Source: JACVRW01 sp963814095 | Lineage (GTDB): Bacteria; Actinomycetota; Thermoleophilia; Solirubrobacterales; Thermoleophilaceae | Direction: 5' to 3' | Length of the DNA: 64,000 bases | Assembly: GCA_963814095.1 (NCBI GenBank) | Contig: CAWFBT010000016.1 | Span: 112,553 to 176,552, forward strand | Shown here: positions 61,090-64,000 of the stretch, piece by piece | Position numbering within the stretch: position 1 is the first letter of the stretch | How the letters are laid out: each line of letters starts with the position of its first letter | The notes under the pieces: model-generated | The model's database searches: none | What the model saw: only the letters and a program-made list of their open reading frames with translations | Told to the model about the DNA's origin: nothing | Made by a program: the position numbers and the translations under genes

Positions 61090-61185
61090 GCGTTAGGAGC
61101 ATCCGGCGAGCGACCACGACCCACGACCGGTCGGTTTCGGCCGTGAGGGGCATCCAGCGCTTGAAAATCAGCAGTCCGCGCTGTC

Positions 61186-62316
61186 TCATTCCCGCGCTTC
61201 AACCGCGGCGAGGTATGGGCCGAGTTCTTCGGCGACCACCTTCTGGTCCTGCGGCCACGGCGGTGTGTCGTGGACCTCGGACTCGAAGCCGCGCGGGCCG
61301 ATGAGGCGTGCGCTGATGTAGAGCGGCGCCCCGCCGGTCAGCAGCTTGGCCCGGATGATCGGCAGGAATGGCTCGGAATCGACCTCTGCTCCGGCTAGCT
61401 GTGCGATCGACGCTGCTGCGGTGTCGGCCATCTGGGCTCCGAGTCCCCCGTGCTTAACCGGATAGGCGGCGGCGTCGCCGGCCGCGTGAACGCGCGCGTC
61501 CGCACCCGGCACCCGGCAGGCCGAGTCGATCGGGATGAACCCGTGCGCGGCGCCGCCCGCAAGGCCCCGGATCCCAGGGCCGGCGATGCGAGGAGTCGCG
61601 ATCATCCTGCCCGGGTGCAGCTCGACCCCCTGGGGCTGCACGATCACGTGCCCGGCGCCGGGGACCTGCGCCACCGCTGACAAGTAGACGGTGATCCCGG
61701 CGCGCTCTAGCAATCCCGCCACAGCGTTAGCGGCGGCACGCCCAAAGATCGCCATCGGGCTCACCTCCGGGGTCACGAGAGACAGCTCGAGCTTCTCGAT
61801 GCCCATGCTGTACGCCCGCTCTGCGGTCATCAGCGCGAGCTCATAGAGCGGGAGCGGCCAGACCGGCCCATCGGGAAGTAAAAAAGCGACGCTCTTCGAG
61901 TAGCCCCCCTCGACGTCCTGGACGACACCCTGATACGTCTCGTCGGCTTCCGCGTCGCGGAACGTGGTCACGTGCTCGAACGCGTCGATCTGCCGCCCGC
62001 CCACTGCAATCAAGAGCGCGTCGTAGCGGAGGGTCTCCCCGTCGCCGGTGTGCACGACCTGCGCCTCGCGGTCCACCCAGGCGAGCGTGTCCTTGAGCCA
62101 GTTCGCGCCGCTGTCGGCCAGGATCCGCCCGAGCTCGTACCGGCTCGGAGGCCCGAACGCGAACGGCTGGCGAACCGCAAGCGGGCGCATGACCAGCTCA
62201 TCGTTCGGCGCGACGACGTCGATGTCGACGGAGCTGCCCAGCAGCCGGCGTAGCCGCAGCAGGCCTTCGAGAGCGGCGATGCCGCCGCCGCACACCACCA
62301 CCCGAAATTCGCTCAT
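61186..62316 (-). CDS. NAD(P)/FAD-dependent oxidoreductase (NDH-2/sulfide-quinone-reductase-like)
   Basis: 376 residues from ATG at 62,316 (MSEFRVVVCGGGIAALEGLL), which contains the GxGxxA-type dinucleotide motif. ALLIAVGGRQIDAF, then GRMIATPRIAGP and VHAAGDAAAYPVKHGGLGAQ (the second FAD-binding site, GD) follow. The group transfers electrons from NADH or sulfide to quinone. No redox-active Cys pair is evident, so a NADH-type substrate or another role is likely. Its 3' end is duplicated at 59.3 kb. Confidence 0.9.
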   Translation of the reverse strand: MSEFRVVVCGGGIAALEGLLRLRRLLGSSVDIDVVAPNDELVMRPLAVRQPFAFGPPSRYELGRILADSGANWLKDTLAWVDREAQVVHTGDGETLRYDALLIAVGGRQIDAFEHVTTFRDAEADETYQGVVQDVEGGYSKSVAFLLPDGPVWPLPLYELALMTAERAYSMGIEKLELSLVTPEVSPMAIFGRAAANAVAGLLERAGITVYLSAVAQVPGAGHVIVQPQGVELHPGRMIATPRIAGPGIRGLAGGAAHGFIPIDSACRVPGADARVHAAGDAAAYPVKHGGLGAQMADTAAASIAQLAGAEVDSEPFLPIIRAKLLTGGAPLYISARLIGPRGFESEVHDTPPWPQDQKVVAEELGPYLAAVEARE

Positions 62317-62402
62317 GGCGGTGACAGTACGCCCCGACCCGCCCACGCGCACATCCGGCACGCGGGCGCAGACGATCCGAACAGTCTCTAGTTGGTCTGC
62401 CG

Positions 62403-62738
62403 CTAGAGCTGCCGCGACGACCAGAGCAGCGCAGCCAGGATCACCGAGGTCAGCCCAACTACCAGCCCGACGATCCAGCCGGAGACGTCCTGGCCCACGA
62501 GCACCGCGCCCAGAAGCACGGCGATGCCGATGATGCCGCCGGTCGCGACCAAGCGCATCGAGCCGCGCTCCAGCTTCGTGCGGCGCCGCTCTCGGCCGGG
62601 CACCATGCCCTGGGGCCGCTCGCGCCGCCGAGACTCGCGCTCGCGCTGGCGATCCTCTCGCGGACTGAGTTCGGGCTCGTGCCCGGTCGGAGAACGCTCG
62701 GCCGATGCGGGGCGCTCGCCGGACTCTGAGGCGGTCAC
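62403..62738 (-). CDS. Small membrane protein with disordered N-terminus
   Basis: 111 residues. Charged N-terminal ~55 residues (Glu/Arg-rich), then two membrane helices (LVATGGIIGIAVLLGAVLVG and GWIVGLVVGLTSVILAALLW). Starts divergently to nothing obvious; 87 bases upstream of the oxidoreductase start on the same strand. No family known. Confidence 0.65.
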   Translation of the reverse strand: MTASESGERPASAERSPTGHEPELSPREDRQRERESRRRERPQGMVPGRERRRTKLERGSMRLVATGGIIGIAVLLGAVLVGQDVSGWIVGLVVGLTSVILAALLWSSRQL

Positions 62739-62889
62739 CTCAAGAGGTTACCGCGACCCGCGCCGCCAGCGGCTCAGAATGTGGTCTCGACGGCTGGCCG
62801 ACCAGTGCCGCTACCCGCGCCGCCACGAGCGCAGCCAGGCCCGTCGCCGCCGCAGGTTGCGTCCTAGATCCGGTGCTTGGCGGCAAGTC

Positions 62890-63245
62890 GCAGAGATCTG
62901 CTCGTGTCGAAGGGTGGGTCCAGGCTGTTGTTCTCGTACTGCTCTTCGGGTTCTTCGTGCTCGGATTGCTGGCCTACCGGACCTATCAGGCCAAGCCGCC
63001 CATTGCGGAGCGGGCCGGCTGATCTACACCGAGCGTGATGTCGAGCGTGGCAGGAAGTCTTCCTCAACAACGGCCTCATGGAGTACGGCTCGGTGCCACG
63101 GCGCCTACCTGGGCCCGACTACACCGCCGACTACCTGCGCAGGGCCTCGAACTTCGTTCAACGTAGCTACGGCGGCGCGCGCTCCGATCGCGCGGCTCGA
63201 CGCACGGTCGAGGACTTCCGACCAACCGCTACGACAAGCGGCCAC
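62890..63245 (+). pseudogene. Quinol-dependent nitric oxide reductase (qNOR/NorZ) N-terminal relic
   Basis: Plus-strand pieces: VEGWVQAVVLVLLFGFFVLG then LLAYRTYQAKPPI (first helix), IYTERDVERG, VFLNNGLMEYGSV, GAYLGP, then PDYTADYLRRASNFVQRSYG. These match the conserved N-terminal region of quinol-type NO reductases (the GxxEYGSxxGHGAYLGPDYTADYLRR block). Several frameshifts interrupt it and the catalytic heme-copper oxidase-fold part is gone. So an ancestral NO-reducing gene once lay here. Confidence 0.68.
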
Positions 63246-63407
63246 AGAGGTGAGCGCGATGACCTCGACGCCCTCGCCGATTTGGAGGCTGCGCGCAGAG
63301 GCGTAGAAGGAGATCACCCCGGCGATCAGCGCGGTCAGCGTCCGCGGGCTGAGCAACCCGAGCAGCGGTCTCGGCGCCCCTACCTTGCGCGGAAAGCAGG
63401 GCGCCAT
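63246..63407 (-). pseudogene. Fragment of a DMT-family transporter
   Basis: The minus strand reads LLGLLSPRTLTALIAGVISF, YASARSLQIGEGVEVIALTS, VAA and then runs into qNOR antisense. The block ASARSLQxGxxVxVIALTxxAA recurs in drug/metabolite-transporter-type permeases. No start or remaining helices. Weak but specific-looking match. Confidence 0.38.
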
Positions 63408-63804
63408 GCGCCCGCTTTCGCCCGAGTGCGAACGCCCTAATGACGGTCGGGGGCGCGCCTGCTCCGGACGATTAGCAGGAGCGGTCCAGGACGCGATCGG
63501 CGCCGGCGTCAGTGCTCCCCTTGTGGAGGAGCAGCAACGCCGCCGTTCCCCGTGTAGGGGCCAGGGCTGGATCCGCCGTGACCATGAGGAATGACGCCGA
63601 GGATGTCCCTGTGCGCGACCAGGTCAGTCTCGGCGGCCGGCTGTGGAGCCTCCATCGGCGGGGCGTTTGCCCCCGAAGCGCGATTCTGGGGGGCAAACTC
63701 CCGGTAATCGCCGCTAATCGGTGGACATTCCGGCAGGCCCGATCTGTGCGATGGGCGCCGAAAGCCCCTGCAAATCGGCATAATTCGAGGGCGGCGCGCG
63801 CTCG
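63408..63804. other. ~400-base interval before tRNA copy 4
   Basis: No protein-like frame. A CCCTGCAAA box lies at 63,766-63,774, 30 bases before the tRNA fragment. Confidence 0.45.
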
Positions 63805-63849
63805 AATCGCACCCAGGAGGCCGCCGGTTCGAGTCCGGCTAGCTCCATC
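63805..63849 (+). repeat. Partial tRNA-Ala(CGC) copy (att-like repeat 4)
   Basis: AATCGCACCCAGGAGGCC onward repeats the 3' half of the tRNA gene with no differences from the anticodon loop to the end, followed by AAAATCCCTGCAAA (box at 63,855-63,863). Marks the distal end of the archipelago, or another junction if it continues beyond the window. The remaining ~150 bases to the window end show no gene. Confidence 0.88.
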
Positions 63850-64000
63850 AAAATCCCTGCAAATTGCATAGGACCGTCTGCCGCGAGCCGGCCCGAAGTT
63901 CCCAGGAGGCCGCTTCGCTGAGTACTGGGAGCGGCGGTCGTGATCGGCCGAGGTTTGACTGCGCCGCGCTTCTTGGAGACGGTCGAGACTGCTCCCTGCG

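Overview
The window is high-GC, densely packed bacterial DNA. Frequent GTG/TTG starts, stop-start overlaps (ATGA, GTGA, TTGA), Tat-type lipoproteins, PucR, LuxR and CarH regulators and LPxTG-like surface proteins suggest an actinobacterium, most likely of the Thermoleophilia (Solirubrobacter/Gaiella type). That placement is an inference from gene content. No rRNA, replication origin or CRISPR array is present.

Bases 1-35,100 read as ordinary chromosome. A long minus-strand operon (10,685 down to about 1,635) carries a polyamine-type ABC transporter (potA-D), an APC amino-acid permease, a universal stress protein, a class-III aminotransferase, MscL and an enolase-superfamily protein. It meets a GNAT-decarboxylase fusion gene that enters from the left edge. 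A divergent plus-strand operon (10,863-16,358) holds a putrescine-type aminotransferase, a PucR regulator, alanine dehydrogenase and an aldehyde dehydrogenase. Together they make a plausible polyamine import and catabolism module in which alanine formed by transamination is oxidised back to pyruvate. Next come two alkaline-phosphatase/sulfatase-fold paralogues (the first frameshifted), lipB-lipA coupled to a Kelch protein, a rhomboid protease, a small membrane protein and a D,D-carboxypeptidase, then two surface proteins (one with six tandem repeats and an LPFTG anchor), PPK2, a flavin-reductase-fold protein, tRNA-Ala(UGC), a GGDEF protein and an MFS exporter.

At 35,157 there is an intact tRNA-Ala(CGC). 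Its 3' half recurs in the same orientation near 40.45, 54.45 and 63.81 kb. This is the signature of serial insertion at a tRNA gene, so 35.2-63.85 kb is read as a tandem genomic archipelago. No integrase is visible, and the region is rich in broken genes: a heliorhodopsin, an IS110 transposase, a quinol NO reductase, a flavodoxin-like protein, a deazaflavin-nitroreductase-like protein and a duplicated oxidoreductase tail.

The most interesting locus lies in the first island. A CarH-type B12 photoreceptor/repressor (36,383) precedes a promoter covered by four tandem 11-bp repeats, which drives a DUF378 membrane protein and a secreted fasciclin-domain protein. A truncated heliorhodopsin gene faces them across a terminator. 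The other islands hold TerC, SRPBCC proteins, GerW plus an M28 peptidase, hydrolases, LuxR regulators, an MgtE-like transporter and many small unknown proteins.
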